From contig NZ_SMGP01000004.1 in NCBI RefSeq assembly GCF_004339745.1, forward strand, positions 62,001 to 126,000: 64,000 nucleotides of DNA, given 5' to 3'. Positions 26,632 through 35,619 of this stretch are shown here, one piece after another (position 1 is the first letter of the stretch; every line of letters begins with the position of its first letter). The position numbers and the translations under genes are program-made. Under the pieces are notes generated by a model. The model searched no databases and was not told where the DNA came from. It was given only the letters and a program-made list of their open reading frames with translations. The stretch comes from Paraburkholderia sp. BL9I2N2. Lineage in GTDB: Bacteria > Pseudomonadota > Gammaproteobacteria > Burkholderiales > Burkholderiaceae.

Positions 26632-27295
26632 AACAGGCAACACCGCGACTAACTCGATTGTCTATGTCGTCGACGACGATAACTCGATGCGTGAAGCGGT
26701 CGGTATGTTGCTGCGCTCAGTGGGTTTGCAGGTTGAACTGTTCGCGTCCGCAGATGAATTTCTTGCGTTCCAGATGCCGGATGTGCCGAGCTGTCTGATT
26801 CTGGATGTGCGGCTCAAAGGGCAGAGTGGCCTTGCCGTGCAGGAACAGATTGCGGCGGGCGCAGTGCGTGTGCCGATTATCTTCATGACCGCGCATGGCG
26901 ATATTGCCATGTCGGTCAAGGCGATGAAGGCCGGCGCGATGGACTTTCTCGCGAAGCCGTTTCGCGACCAGGACATGCTGGACGCCGTGGCGACCGCGCT
27001 CGGCAAGGACGAAGAACGGCGCGAAGCGGACCGCTCGGTCGCGGATCTGCGCCGCCGCTACGCATCGCTCACGCCGCGCGAGCGCGAAGTGATGGCTTTT
27101 GTCGCGAGCGGCCTGATGAACAAGCAGATTGCCGCTGAAATGAAGCTGAGTGAAATCACGGTGAAGATTCACCGCGGTCAGGCCATGAAGAAGATGGAGT
27201 CTCGCTCGCTTGCCGATTTCGTGCTGAAGGCGGAAGCTCTCGGCGTCAAATCGCCCCAAGGCACCACCACGCCGCCGCGCGTTCAGCGCGGCTGA
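26621..27295 (+). CDS. FixJ/TodT-type response regulator (receiver + LuxR HTH)
   Basis: About 224 aa. Receiver (VVDDDNSMR, LILDVRLKGQSG, FMTAHGD, LAKPFRDQ) followed by a LuxR-type helix-turn-helix (LTPREREVMAFVASGLMNKQ, AEMKLSEITVKIHRGQAMKK). ATG 26621 lies inside the kinase stop region (11-nt overlap) after GAGGGAA, so the two genes are translationally coupled. Targets unknown. Confidence 0.93.
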   Translation: MSSETGNTATNSIVYVVDDDNSMREAVGMLLRSVGLQVELFASADEFLAFQMPDVPSCLILDVRLKGQSGLAVQEQIAAGAVRVPIIFMTAHGDIAMSVKAMKAGAMDFLAKPFRDQDMLDAVATALGKDEERREADRSVADLRRRYASLTPREREVMAFVASGLMNKQIAAEMKLSEITVKIHRGQAMKKMESRSLADFVLKAEALGVKSPQGTTTPPRVQRG

Positions 27296-27583
27296 ACCGC
27301 GCGGGCATCTTTGTCTCCTGAACGGCGAAAATCGCATCGTCGTTCGTTTCTCGCTCGAATCCCTGCAATGCGACGCCTCCGCGCGCGGACGGACGCGTCG
27401 CGCGGCTATTTCATCTGCGCATGTCCCGCCCGCATTAAACCTTCATATAGGTTGACCCAACCATTTGGCGTCGTAGGCAACCGTATGTACGGCTAGGCGC
27501 GCGAGCTCCGTTTGATTAACTTTGAGTCATCGCGGTGCAAGTGTTTCGACCGCAGGCAGATCACTCTATCGGACGGACATATC

Positions 27584-28543
27584 ATGACCAGCTCGCTGCT
27601 CTCGTATCCTGAACCCGGTGCCGACATTGCGCCGCAACGCATCGCCAGCTCGATCGACGCCGAGCATCAATGGCGCAGCCCGCGCGCGCATCAAGCGCAG
27701 CCACACCGGCAGCGCGGCGATGTGCAGGTGTCGCGCTGGACGCGCAATATCACCACGCCGCTCGAAGTCGTCAGTCACGGCAACGGGTCCGATCACTGCA
27801 TAGGCCTGGCGCTGAAATGCGTGTCGCTGACCTTCAATCACGCGGGCCGCAGGCTTATGCAAGGGCGGGTGACGGCGGGTGTGGTTCAGGTGACGGCGCC
27901 CGCGGTGTCCGTCAGCGCTGTGTTCGAGTCGTCCGTCGACGTGCTGCATCTGTTCGCGTCGCAACAAGTTCTCGCGGAGTGCTACGAAGATCTGTTCCAG
28001 CAGCCGCATGCGGGCGACATCGTGCTTGGCGACCCGAAGCTGGTCCGCGATGCCGCACTCGATCGGCTTGGTCAGGCGCTGGTCGTTTCACAGACCAGCG
28101 ACGCCGCGTTGGGCAAGGTCTTTACGGAGAGTGTCAGCCTCGCCATCGTGTCGCGCATTGTCGCGCGTCAATTCACTGCATCGAACGCGCAGAACCGTGA
28201 GGCGGCCGCGCTGCCGCAGTGGCGCATGAACCGCGTGATCGAGTACATCGACGCGCATCTGTCCGAGTCGATTGGTCTCGCCGACATTGCCGCGAGCGCC
28301 GGCCTCACCCGCATGCATTTCGCCGCGCAATTCCGGCGCGCGACGGGCCTGCGTCCGCATGAATACCTGCTGCGCCGCCGGATCGAACACGCACAACAGC
28401 TGTTGCTGAGCTCGAAGCACAACGTCTTCGATGTCGCACTGAGCTGCGGCTTTCGCTCGCAAGCGCATTTCACCACTGTGTTCAAACGCTTTGTCGGTGA
28501 GACGCCTTGCTGTTGGAGGACGAAAGCGAATGGCGCTCGATAA
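27584..28543 (+). CDS. AraC-family transcriptional regulator
   Basis: About 319 aa. The C-terminal ~100 residues carry two helix-turn-helix units (IGLADIAASAGLTRMHFAAQ and NVFDVALSCGFRSQAHFTTV) and the family motif FKRFVGETP. The N-terminal ~200 residues are an effector or dimerisation region without a recognised domain. ATG 27584 is preferred over the in-frame TTG-like opening at 27512. Probably acts on adjacent genes or an unknown regulon. Confidence 0.9.
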   Translation: MTSSLLSYPEPGADIAPQRIASSIDAEHQWRSPRAHQAQPHRQRGDVQVSRWTRNITTPLEVVSHGNGSDHCIGLALKCVSLTFNHAGRRLMQGRVTAGVVQVTAPAVSVSAVFESSVDVLHLFASQQVLAECYEDLFQQPHAGDIVLGDPKLVRDAALDRLGQALVVSQTSDAALGKVFTESVSLAIVSRIVARQFTASNAQNREAAALPQWRMNRVIEYIDAHLSESIGLADIAASAGLTRMHFAAQFRRATGLRPHEYLLRRRIEHAQQLLLSSKHNVFDVALSCGFRSQAHFTTVFKRFVGETPCCWRTKANGAR

Positions 28544-28697
28544 GCAGGTTCAGTCATTTCTCAGGATCAGCGAGGCGTTTCTAAAGCACACCGGCGATTC
28601 ATTGTCCGTCAACGACGGCCCTAAAGCCGACGAAACCCTTGTGACGGTCTACGCGCACGGCGAAGCGCTTTGTGAATGCGTCGACGCGCTGCGATAG
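28530..28697 (+). CDS. Small hypothetical protein
   Basis: About 55 aa (MALDKQVQSFLRISEAFLKH...). ATG 28530 is preceded by TTGGAGGA and overlaps the last codons of the AraC gene by 14 nt, suggesting translational coupling. It is acidic and helical with two cysteines close to the end. Not assigned to a family. Confidence 0.5.
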   Translation: MALDKQVQSFLRISEAFLKHTGDSLSVNDGPKADETLVTVYAHGEALCECVDALR

Positions 28698-28748
28698 ATC
28701 CCCATACAAAGCCATTCAACCAGTTAACTCTTCAACCGGAGTCGCGAC

Positions 28749-29144
28749 ATGCTGGCAAACGCAAATTTGATTGATCCGTGGATGCAAACCATTGGCCTGT
28801 TGTCCGTGCCTGCGAGCGGGTCGAAAGACCGCGGCAGTGGGTTGAATGAAGGCACCCCGGCGCGTCACGTGGACGACACGGCGCTTCACTGCGTCACGGT
28901 GAGCTTGCTAGACCGGCCGACGTCTTCGACCGCGACGATCTCCTGGCGCGACTCGACGCGCTGCTGCTATGGCGACCAGGTCTGGTGCGCGTCGCGGGCT
29001 CGGACCGAGGGCGTCTGCGCGATGAGCGGGCGCCCGATTCGTCGCGGCGACGCCGTGTACAAGCCGCGTCCCTGCCGGCCTGCGCCGCGCAATGCCGACG
29101 CAATGATCCTGACGTCCGCTCTCGACGACGCAACGCGAGCCTGA
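28749..29144 (+). CDS. DUF3331 domain protein
   Basis: About 131 aa. The core [47 protein letters not shown] and a C-terminal NADAMI match DUF3331, a small family found almost only in Burkholderia sensu lato and of unknown function. The cysteine-rich middle suggests a metal site. ATG 28749 starts 51 nt after the previous small gene. Confidence 0.85.
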   Translation: MLANANLIDPWMQTIGLLSVPASGSKDRGSGLNEGTPARHVDDTALHCVTVSLLDRPTSSTATISWRDSTRCCYGDQVWCASRARTEGVCAMSGRPIRRGDAVYKPRPCRPAPRNADAMILTSALDDATRA

Positions 29145-29223
29145 TCTCGCTTCTTTTTCGCGCGGCTTGCGCTGGTTGGACGTCGTCGTGCTCGCTGGCG
29201 TTGCCACCGGGCTCACCTCGCGT

Positions 29224-29442
29224 GCGTGCGATATCTCTGGCGCTGCCATTCTTCGGCTTCAACCGGCCGGATGCGAAGGTGTCGCAAGGCACGATCGACT
29301 GGTTCTGGTTGGCCGGTATGCAAGTGTCGATCGAGCGCGCTTACGATTGCATCCGATAATCTAAGCTAGCGCGCCGCACGGCATGTTCACGACGCATGCG
29401 GATCGGGTGAATGCGGACTCGCTGGAATTCCTGCAGTCGTAA
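29224..29442 (+). pseudogene. Non-heme chloroperoxidase (alpha/beta hydrolase), remnant
   Basis: One frame (29224-29359) reads [18 protein letters not shown] and [11 protein letters not shown], ending YDCIR-stop, which match the cap region of non-heme chloroperoxidases (FYGFNRPGAKVSQG... YDCIKAFSETDF). About 15 nt later the C terminus of the same enzyme appears (MFTTHADRVNADSLEFLQS-stop, ending 29442). The N-terminal half with the catalytic Ser and the Asp segment are gone, so this is a dead fragment joined by an internal deletion. Confidence 0.72.
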
Positions 29443-29455
29443 AGCACAGATGAAG

Positions 29456-29492
29456 GCTGGCGATTCTCTGCGCGAGTATCGCCAGCTTTTTT
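29456..29492 (+). terminator. Rho-independent terminator
   Basis: GCTGGCGAT (29456-29464) and ATCGCCAGC (29478-29486) form a perfect 9-bp stem followed by six T. It lies 13 nt after the stop of the chloroperoxidase remnant and is probably that gene's old terminator. Confidence 0.85.
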
Positions 29493-29568
29493 ATCGAGCG
29501 ATTGTGTTCTTACCGTGTGGCGGATGATGGGCCTCAATCCGCCCCATCGACGCCCACTCGCGGCACCA

Positions 29569-29862
29569 TTACGTCCAGTACTTGAAATCCGTGATCGTCC
29601 GCAGATAGCCGGGCGTAGGACGGGGCGCGCGCGTATTGGCGTCCGTGCGGTGGCTGCTCTGCTTCCACGAATGAACCGGCGATTGCGCGTGCGCCCGGTT
29701 ATCGGTGGCGATGCGTTCGAGCGGCAGTTGCACGTCCGTCCCGACAGTCATGACCGCCCGCATCAGGCTTGGTCCCTGCAGCGCGCACGATGCGCCGATC
29801 GTCAGGCAAGCGGCTGCGGTGAGGTAGCCGGTTCGGAACCACCGAAATCTGATCGCGTTCAT
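29569..29862 (-). CDS. Small exported hypothetical protein
   Basis: About 97 aa. ATG 29862 has GGAG 8 nt upstream. The N terminus (FRTGYLTAAACLTIGASCAL) looks like a signal peptide; the C-terminal half is polar and rich in R, T and P with no recognised domain. An in-frame opening at 29895 is longer but lacks a ribosome site. Function unknown. Confidence 0.55.
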   Translation of the reverse strand: MNAIRFRWFRTGYLTAAACLTIGASCALQGPSLMRAVMTVGTDVQLPLERIATDNRAHAQSPVHSWKQSSHRTDANTRAPRPTPGYLRTITDFKYWT

Positions 29863-30132
29863 CGTGTGTTCTCCGCGGTGCGCTCTGGAGTACATGCAGG
29901 GCGCGCAAGGATGGGATTGGACATGCGATCGAGTATCGTCGTGTGGACCGGTAGTTTCTTTCGCGCTTGCACGCTGCTTTGTCTAATCGCATCCGCAGGC
30001 GCCGACCGGTCAGCCGCGCACCTCTTTTGGCAGGGATGTTCGCACTCGTGCGTGCGGATAGAGACCGTGTGATTGCGATAGGGCCACGGTTAAAGGCACG
30101 CTCGGCGAGCCGCCTTCAGGAGACCGGCATGT

Positions 30133-30472
30133 GTTTCGATATCCGGCGACGACGGCTTCAAGATGATGATGGGCGGGGTCGTCGATACGGCCTCTGACCT
30201 GACGGATCTGAACTTCGCCGCGATGGGGAATGTGATGGGTATCAGAGGCGTGCTCGTCGAGCATCGGGGGGAACTGAAAGTCGCTGCTCGACGCATTCAC
30301 GCATCCCGAGCCGGCGCTCGCCAATGTCGTGGGCGCATGTCAAGAACTCGTGATGCCGCCTGTGACGACTATCGACGAGGCCTGCCGCTTCGGGCTATTC
30401 ATGTTGCGCGCAGTAATCGACGGGCGAGGCCAGCGGATTGCCAACCGCGCGAAGGTCAATCTGTTGCGGTAG
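30133..30472 (+). pseudogene. PoxB-like pyruvate dehydrogenase (quinone), 3' remnant
   Basis: The first frame reads VSISGDDGFKMMMGG, the ThDP-binding GDGGF motif of pyruvate oxidase/PoxB with G to D, then DLTDLNFAAMGNVMGIRG. After a frameshift near 30275-30290 another frame reads ALANVVGACQELVMPP and FGLFMLRAVIDGRG, ending AKVNLLR-stop at 30472, which matches the PoxB C terminus. Only the end of the ThDP domain and the membrane-binding tail remain. Confidence 0.75.
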
Positions 30473-30538
30473 TGATTTCGTCGGCACGCGTCCTGCGGCC
30501 GTGTCGTGATGCATTGGCGTTTGGATAGCCGGCAGGTG

Positions 30539-30787
30539 TCACGCCCGGCCCGGCGCCGCGTCCGCTCGGAATTGGCAGATCAGGTCCGAGCTATCGGCGA
30601 GTATTTCGATCTCGGCCTGCGTCAATGAGCAGATCCGTGTAGCCATAGAATCGGACAGACCGAGTGCGCGCTTTGCCTGCGCCCGGTCTTCCTTGAGCAT
30701 TCGCTGCGCGAGCAGGAGGTACGATTGGTTAAATGCGGCGATCGCCTGCAAGCTATCTGATTTCTTGGTCAATGGTCTATCTTGCAT
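30539..30787 (-). CDS. FlhD-like transcriptional regulator, short
   Basis: About 82 aa, against 106-119 for E. coli-type FlhD. The block FNQSYLLLAQRMLKEDRAQA followed by LGLSDSMATRICSLTQAEI, ILADSSDLICQFR, is clearly FlhD-like. The C-terminal DNA-contact region is short. No flhC is nearby, so it may not form the classic FlhD4C2 complex. Stand-alone FlhD relatives are known in Burkholderia; a role in motility or another regulon is open. Confidence 0.72.
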   Translation of the reverse strand: MQDRPLTKKSDSLQAIAAFNQSYLLLAQRMLKEDRAQAKRALGLSDSMATRICSLTQAEIEILADSSDLICQFRADAAPGRA

Positions 30788-30929
30788 GCGAAGGTTGACG
30801 TTTCATCACCGATCGTTTCCCGGTGATATGCTTTTGCTAAAGCTTACTCGCGCGCATATTCCCGTTTGTGACAAAACCTTGATTCATTCCGCCAATACGC
30901 CATATCAACAGTCACTGTTTCACCGGTCC

Positions 30930-30960
30930 ATTTACAGCCAAAACGTTTTTGGCTGTAAAT
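30930..30960. repeat. Palindrome upstream of galU
   Basis: ATTTACAGCC and GGCTGTAAAT are perfect 10-bp arms around AAAACGTTTTT. Too long and symmetrical for chance; it could be an operator or, on either strand, a hairpin. Confidence 0.65.
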
Positions 30961-31100
30961 GCCGCCGCTGGTAAATGACATTACTGTAGCGTTCGGTCAA
31001 TTGATCAGCGTGATCCGACAAGACCACACCCGACTCGACTAATGGAAGACGATACTTGTGCGGGGTTGCCATTCTCGGCAAACCCGAAAGGCCTCGGTTA

Positions 31101-31141
31101 AACCTGCCCGGCTTCTGGATTCTTTCGGGCAGGTTCTTTTT
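31101..31141 (+). terminator. Terminator-like hairpin in the galU leader
   Basis: AACCTGCCCG (31101-31110) pairs perfectly with CGGGCAGGTT (31126-31135), followed by CTTTTT. It is 64 nt before the galU start and no + strand gene precedes it, so it may end a small RNA or act as an attenuator. Confidence 0.7.
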
Positions 31142-31205
31142 ACGGACCGAGCACCGACATTTCCGGATTAAAGCCTGATCATTCCACACGCGAGATTCAA
31201 GTCCC

Positions 31206-32087
31206 ATGCTTAAAGTAACGAAAGCCGTTTTTCCCGTGGCGGGGCTCGGTACCCGCTTTCTTCCGGCAACTAAAGCCAGCCCGAAAGAGATGCTGCCCAT
31301 TGTCGATAAACCGCTGATTCAATACGCCGTCGAAGAAGCCATCGCAGCAGGTATCACCGAAATGATCTTCGTGACGGGCCGCAGCAAGCGCGCCATCGAG
31401 GACCATTTCGACAAGTCGTACGAGATCGAGGCGGAACTCGAGGCGCGTGGAAAGGAGAAGTTGCTTTCGCTCGTACGCAGTATCAAGCCGAGTCATGTCG
31501 ATTGCTTCTATGTTCGCCAGGCCGAAGCGCTGGGTTTGGGGCATGCCGTGCTATGCGCGGAAAAGCTCGTTGGCGACAGCCCGTTTGCCGTGGTGCTGGC
31601 CGACGATCTGCTGGATGGCAGGCCACCTGTGTTGCGGCAGATGATCGATGTGTTCGACCATTACCATACGTCGGTATTAGGTGTCGAAGAGATTGCGCAG
31701 GACGAGTCGAAGTCTTATGGCGTCATCGACGGTAAGCAATGGGAAGAGAATATTTTCAAGCTGTCGGGTATCGTCGAGAAGCCGGCACCCGCGGACGCGC
31801 CCTCGCGCTACGGCGTGGTCGGCCGCTATGTGCTCAAGCCACGGATTTTTGAGCATCTGCGCGCATTGCGGCCGGGCAGCGGAGGCGAGTTGCAACTGAC
31901 GGATGCAATCCAGTCGTTGCTAAACGATGAGCAGGTTTTAGCCTATCGGTATGACGGCGCGCGTTTCGATTGCGGCAGCAAGCTTGGCTACCTGAAGGCG
32001 ACGGTGGAGTTCGCGCTGCGCCATCCCGAGGTGTCGGCTGACTTCGGCGACTATCTCGCCGCCCGCATGACGGAGCTGCAAACATAA
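31206..32087 (+). CDS. galU: UTP-glucose-1-phosphate uridylyltransferase
   Basis: Makes UDP-glucose from UTP and glucose-1-phosphate, the precursor for exopolysaccharide and other glycans; cytoplasmic. About 293 aa, normal for bacterial GalU. The nucleotidyltransferase signature [16 protein letters not shown], then [20 protein letters not shown] is at residues ~8-45, and the C-terminal [17 protein letters not shown] is typical. It converges on the exopolysaccharide operon that consumes its product. A second galU elsewhere in the genome is likely. The leader carries unusual structure. Confidence 0.95.
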   Translation: MLKVTKAVFPVAGLGTRFLPATKASPKEMLPIVDKPLIQYAVEEAIAAGITEMIFVTGRSKRAIEDHFDKSYEIEAELEARGKEKLLSLVRSIKPSHVDCFYVRQAEALGLGHAVLCAEKLVGDSPFAVVLADDLLDGRPPVLRQMIDVFDHYHTSVLGVEEIAQDESKSYGVIDGKQWEENIFKLSGIVEKPAPADAPSRYGVVGRYVLKPRIFEHLRALRPGSGGELQLTDAIQSLLNDEQVLAYRYDGARFDCGSKLGYLKATVEFALRHPEVSADFGDYLAARMTELQT

Positions 32088-32098
32088 AGGATACCGAG

Positions 32099-32121
32099 CG
32101 GCGGGGCTGTGCCTCGCCGCA
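32099..32121. terminator. Hairpin between convergent galU and pyruvyltransferase genes
   Basis: GCGGCG and CGCCGC with an inner GG/CC pair form a stem in the 88-nt gap between two convergent genes. No T-run. Possible bidirectional stop. Confidence 0.35.
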
Positions 32122-32175
32122 AGGAACAAAACCGGTGCGGCGTCAGATAGTGTCGTCGCACCGTCCCACAAGGCC

Positions 32176-33363
32176 TCAAACAGCGCCGGCGCGTGTCTGA
32201 ATGTTGCCGATAGCGGTGATGAACTGCGTGAACTGGTCGAGATGCCACCCGGCGCTCGAATACCGCTGCTCACGGCTGCCGTGTGAAAGAAGCTCAGTGA
32301 CATGTCTAACGCACACGTCGTCCGGCGGCTGTGGTTCTTGTGGTCCCGGCAATGCGTTGTCCAGCAGAAATTCCGCGCACTTGCGCTGATAGCAGAACAG
32401 CATGATAGGGACGTCATACACAAAACTCACGATCGCGCCGTGCAGTTTCGAGGTGACGACGCATGTTGCCGAAGTAAGCAGATCAACCACCTCGGTAATC
32501 GAATCGCCGTACTGAAAGCGCCCCACGGAAACGTTCAATGGCGAGAACAGGCGAGCAATGTCTCCTGTTACCGCGACGCTTTCGTCGTCGAGCGAGACGA
32601 ACAGCACCTCGTCGACGAGGCGTTGGCTGTCGACTTTGGTGAGTATGGCGAGCACGGCATCCATGTATTGACGCAGATGAATGGACACGACCAGAGTACG
32701 TCGATCACCGCTCCTGCGCTTTGGCGTATAGAGAGCAGGCAACGCGAAAGCGAGGTCCTTGAGATTGACAGGTGCCAATCCCGTTGCGTCTGCGACCGCG
32801 CGGACCGACGCTTCGTCGCGGACCGCGATGCACGGGATCGCTCTAAGAACGCTCGCAAACGCGTGGCGCCGCTCCGCCGTTGCGAATGGCCCGACTGATA
32901 CGCCAAGCGCGGCGACGGGCCTGTTGAACCGTCGCCCCGCGTTGACGATCAGCTTTGCAAAGGGTAGTGATGCGTGGGCGCCGAATAGCGAGCCTCCGCC
33001 GAAGATCGCTGCCCGCGCACGCATGACAGCAGCCACATAGGTCACTGATCGCGCCGCCGCACCCATTGCGCCAGGACGCCCCCACAATGCCCGGGCAAGC
33101 GGCAAGTGGAACCGATGCGTCAATTCTTGCGCGGGCGATGCACCTACTATCAGCGGACGAATCCCCGGTGCTCTGACCGATATCGATTGCAGCAAGTATC
33201 CGAACAAATCGTCGCCGAAGTTGTGCCGCCCATAGAATCCAAAGAAAGCGATGCGTGTCTCGCGGCGGATAAACGCTGGATGGACGTCGCCGTGTTGCGA
33301 CTCGCGAGCAGAGCGAGGGCTTGATGCGGCTGTGGGCGGCGCTTCGGTTTCGGGCACGCTCAT
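32176..33363 (-). CDS. Polysaccharide pyruvyl transferase
   Basis: About 395 aa. Matches the PS_pyruv_trans family that adds ketal-linked pyruvate to exopolysaccharide sugars from PEP. Motifs: FFGFYGRHNFGDDLFGYLL near the N terminus, IFGGGSLFG in the first half, and SKLHGAIVSFVYDVPIM (the conserved K-L-H) near residue 310. Start ATG 33363 overlaps the glycosyltransferase stop by 4 nt, so it is the last gene of the long operon. It should give the polymer an acidic decoration. Confidence 0.9.
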   Translation of the reverse strand: MSVPETEAPPTAASSPRSARESQHGDVHPAFIRRETRIAFFGFYGRHNFGDDLFGYLLQSISVRAPGIRPLIVGASPAQELTHRFHLPLARALWGRPGAMGAAARSVTYVAAVMRARAAIFGGGSLFGAHASLPFAKLIVNAGRRFNRPVAALGVSVGPFATAERRHAFASVLRAIPCIAVRDEASVRAVADATGLAPVNLKDLAFALPALYTPKRRSGDRRTLVVSIHLRQYMDAVLAILTKVDSQRLVDEVLFVSLDDESVAVTGDIARLFSPLNVSVGRFQYGDSITEVVDLLTSATCVVTSKLHGAIVSFVYDVPIMLFCYQRKCAEFLLDNALPGPQEPQPPDDVCVRHVTELLSHGSREQRYSSAGWHLDQFTQFITAIGNIQTRAGAV

Positions 33364-34523
33364 TTCAGGACCTCATGTGAAAGTGTGTGCGTCACGGCCG
33401 GCAAGCGGCGGCCTGGTACCGGCGTCAGCAATCGCCGGTAGGCTCCCACGTAAGCACGGAAAAACTGCGTGTCGCCGAAGCGGGCACGCGCGTGCGCAGT
33501 CGCAGCGGCACCCATCCGCTGACGGAGTTCAGCGTCGTCGATCAACTGGCGGGTGTAATGTTCCAACTGTTCATCATCATTCGCGAGGAAGCCCGTGACG
33601 CCGTGGACGATGACATCGCGGTTGCCGACAATGCGGCTGGCTACCGCCGGAAGCCCGGCGGCTTGTGCTTCGATTAGTGCGATCGGCATGCCTTCCCATA
33701 GCGAAGGCAGAACGAAGATGTCGGATTGCAGAAGTCGTCGCCGAAGGTCCCCCGCGGGAATCCAGCCAGTCAACTGAATCACGTCGCGATCGATCCAACG
33801 GTCGATTGCGTCGGCTTCGCCATCGCCGATCCACACGAAGTGCGCGTTCGAGATTCCCGCAATGTTTTGCGCAAGACGCGTGAATCGCCAAGGAGCCTTT
33901 TGATAGGTGACCCGCGCCGACGTGCATACGACCACGGCTTCGCCTGCCTGTCTGTGACCGCCCGGATCGAACCCATCGAGTTTCACCGCATTCTCGACCA
34001 GACTTGTGCGCTCCGCACCCAAAAGCAGCATTCGTGCATAACGCAATTCGCTCTTCGAACAGGCAACGATGTGTCCACCCGTCGCATGCAGCATCCGCTC
34101 GATCAGCAAAAACAGCTTTGCCTTGAGCGGCGAAATGTCCTCCTTGAGAAAGGCGAACCCGTGTGGCGAATAAATGGTATGCGCCGTGATGCCGAGGAAG
34201 CGTGCCGCGATCCGCCCCAACGCGGCGGCTTTCGACGAATGAAGATGAACGATGTCCGGCCGCTCCCGAAACAGAGCGATGAGGAGCCGGAACACGCTGA
34301 CGATATCGTGGGCTCCGATGCTGGTGTGCATGTCGACGACCTGACGATGCACCCTCGGATCGAACAACTGATCCAGCTTCGCAGTCGGCGGCGTGTCTTG
34401 CCGCATGGAATGCAGCACGACGACCTGGTCACCTGCGGCTGCCTGACGATTGGCCAGTAGGGCAACGCAATGCAGCACGCCGCCGCCCAGAGCTTCCGTT
34501 ACGTGTACGATTTTTTGTCGCAT
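33360..34523 (-). CDS. Glycosyltransferase, GT4 family
   Basis: About 387 aa with the GT-B fold. N-terminal VHVTEALGGGVLHCVALLA; an early HLHSSKAAALGRIAARF and HGFAFLKED typical of GT4; C-terminal nucleotide-sugar domain with FVLPSLWEGMPIALIEAQAA, where the E-x7-E catalytic motif lies. It adds a sugar to the lipid-linked repeat on the cytoplasmic face. It starts 6 nt after the EpsG-like gene. Confidence 0.92.
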   Translation of the reverse strand: MRQKIVHVTEALGGGVLHCVALLANRQAAAGDQVVVLHSMRQDTPPTAKLDQLFDPRVHRQVVDMHTSIGAHDIVSVFRLLIALFRERPDIVHLHSSKAAALGRIAARFLGITAHTIYSPHGFAFLKEDISPLKAKLFLLIERMLHATGGHIVACSKSELRYARMLLLGAERTSLVENAVKLDGFDPGGHRQAGEAVVVCTSARVTYQKAPWRFTRLAQNIAGISNAHFVWIGDGEADAIDRWIDRDVIQLTGWIPAGDLRRRLLQSDIFVLPSLWEGMPIALIEAQAAGLPAVASRIVGNRDVIVHGVTGFLANDDEQLEHYTRQLIDDAELRQRMGAAATAHARARFGDTQFFRAYVGAYRRLLTPVPGRRLPAVTHTLSHEVLK

Positions 34524-34529
34524 GATCGC

Positions 34530-35570
34530 TTACCCTAGTTCCTGGATTGCTGGAGCCATCTGATAAGGCAAGAACGGTGATTCCCCGTGTCCTTCTTCAT
34601 CAGTCATGTTGTGGATGCGTCCCGCGAGCGCGATCAGTCCAATGAGGAATAGCCACGTCGCCAGATTTGTCTGCATGCGTCCAGTCGGCGGAGCGAACTG
34701 ACGCCAGAGGACGACCAACATCAGGTTCACGAGGATCAACTGAAAGCGGATGCCCGCGTAAGTCACCTGGGTCATGCCGTAAAGCACTGCCGCCAGCAAC
34801 GCGCAGATCAGCCAGCCGATAGGTGGAATGGCGAACTGCCGCCGGTACACGATCATCACGCCCAGCATCAGCATCTGGATCATCAGAAAGAGCAGTCCGG
34901 ACGACGCATTTGGGGCCGCTATGCCGGTGTAGAGACTGGTCTTGTCGGCGAAGTAGTCCGGCATCAAAAGTGAACCGCCGATGACGGCAACCGCAACGCC
35001 GACAAACATCAGCGTGTGTCCGCGCCGGGTCGTCGCAATGAAAAGCAGGAACAGGAGCGCTGAAGAGAAATGCACGCAGGTGCCGATCAAAGCGTAAATG
35101 AAGTATCGAAGCGGCTTCTGGTGTGGCGAAACGCGGGTCGCGAGCAGGAAAATCGCTGACGCGAGACCGAATCGCATCACATTCATGGTCAGCTCGTAGA
35201 ACATGCCGGGCACGAGCACCAGTCCACCGAACCAGATGCCAAAGCGGCTACGGGAAATGGACCACAGCAACAGCAGCGCAGTTGTCATCGAAATGCTGTT
35301 GACGACGAACCGCGGGTCGGGATCAATGGCCCAGAGAAACTGCGCATACGCATTGAATAGCGGCTCGGCGCCATAGCCGTTGCCTTGGCCGAGGTCCGTG
35401 AACGCCTGGTAATACGCAGCCGTGTCAGTACCGCTATGGCCACGCAAAACGGCTAGAGCGACCATCGGCAACGCACACGTGAGAACGACGGCAGGATTGG
35501 TGCCGCCATAGGCAATGCACAGCGCCACGCCGAAGTAAAAGATTAGTAGGGGAACGAGGTAGTAAGTCAT
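34530..35570 (-). CDS. EpsG-family (Wzy-like) polysaccharide polymerase
   Basis: About 346 aa, with 9-11 hydrophobic segments throughout. The early GHSGTDTAAYYQAF is the EpsG-family signature (G-D-x-x-x-Y). In a Wzx/Wzy locus this protein is the likely polymerase that joins repeat units on the periplasmic side. No other polymerase candidate lies in the operon. Confidence 0.85.
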   Translation of the reverse strand: MTYYLVPLLIFYFGVALCIAYGGTNPAVVLTCALPMVALAVLRGHSGTDTAAYYQAFTDLGQGNGYGAEPLFNAYAQFLWAIDPDPRFVVNSISMTTALLLLWSISRSRFGIWFGGLVLVPGMFYELTMNVMRFGLASAIFLLATRVSPHQKPLRYFIYALIGTCVHFSSALLFLLFIATTRRGHTLMFVGVAVAVIGGSLLMPDYFADKTSLYTGIAAPNASSGLLFLMIQMLMLGVMIVYRRQFAIPPIGWLICALLAAVLYGMTQVTYAGIRFQLILVNLMLVVLWRQFAPPTGRMQTNLATWLFLIGLIALAGRIHNMTDEEGHGESPFLPYQMAPAIQELG

Positions 35571-35619
35571 TCTGAACGCCTCGCCGGTTGGTGCTGTGCG
35601 CTGGATGCGGGTACTTTTC

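Larger units (their letters stand above)
30788..31205. other. Region upstream of galU
   Basis: About 420 bp, AT-richer than its surroundings, with a palindrome (30930-30960) and a terminator-like hairpin (31101-31141), both listed separately. No coding sequence. Confidence 0.5.
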
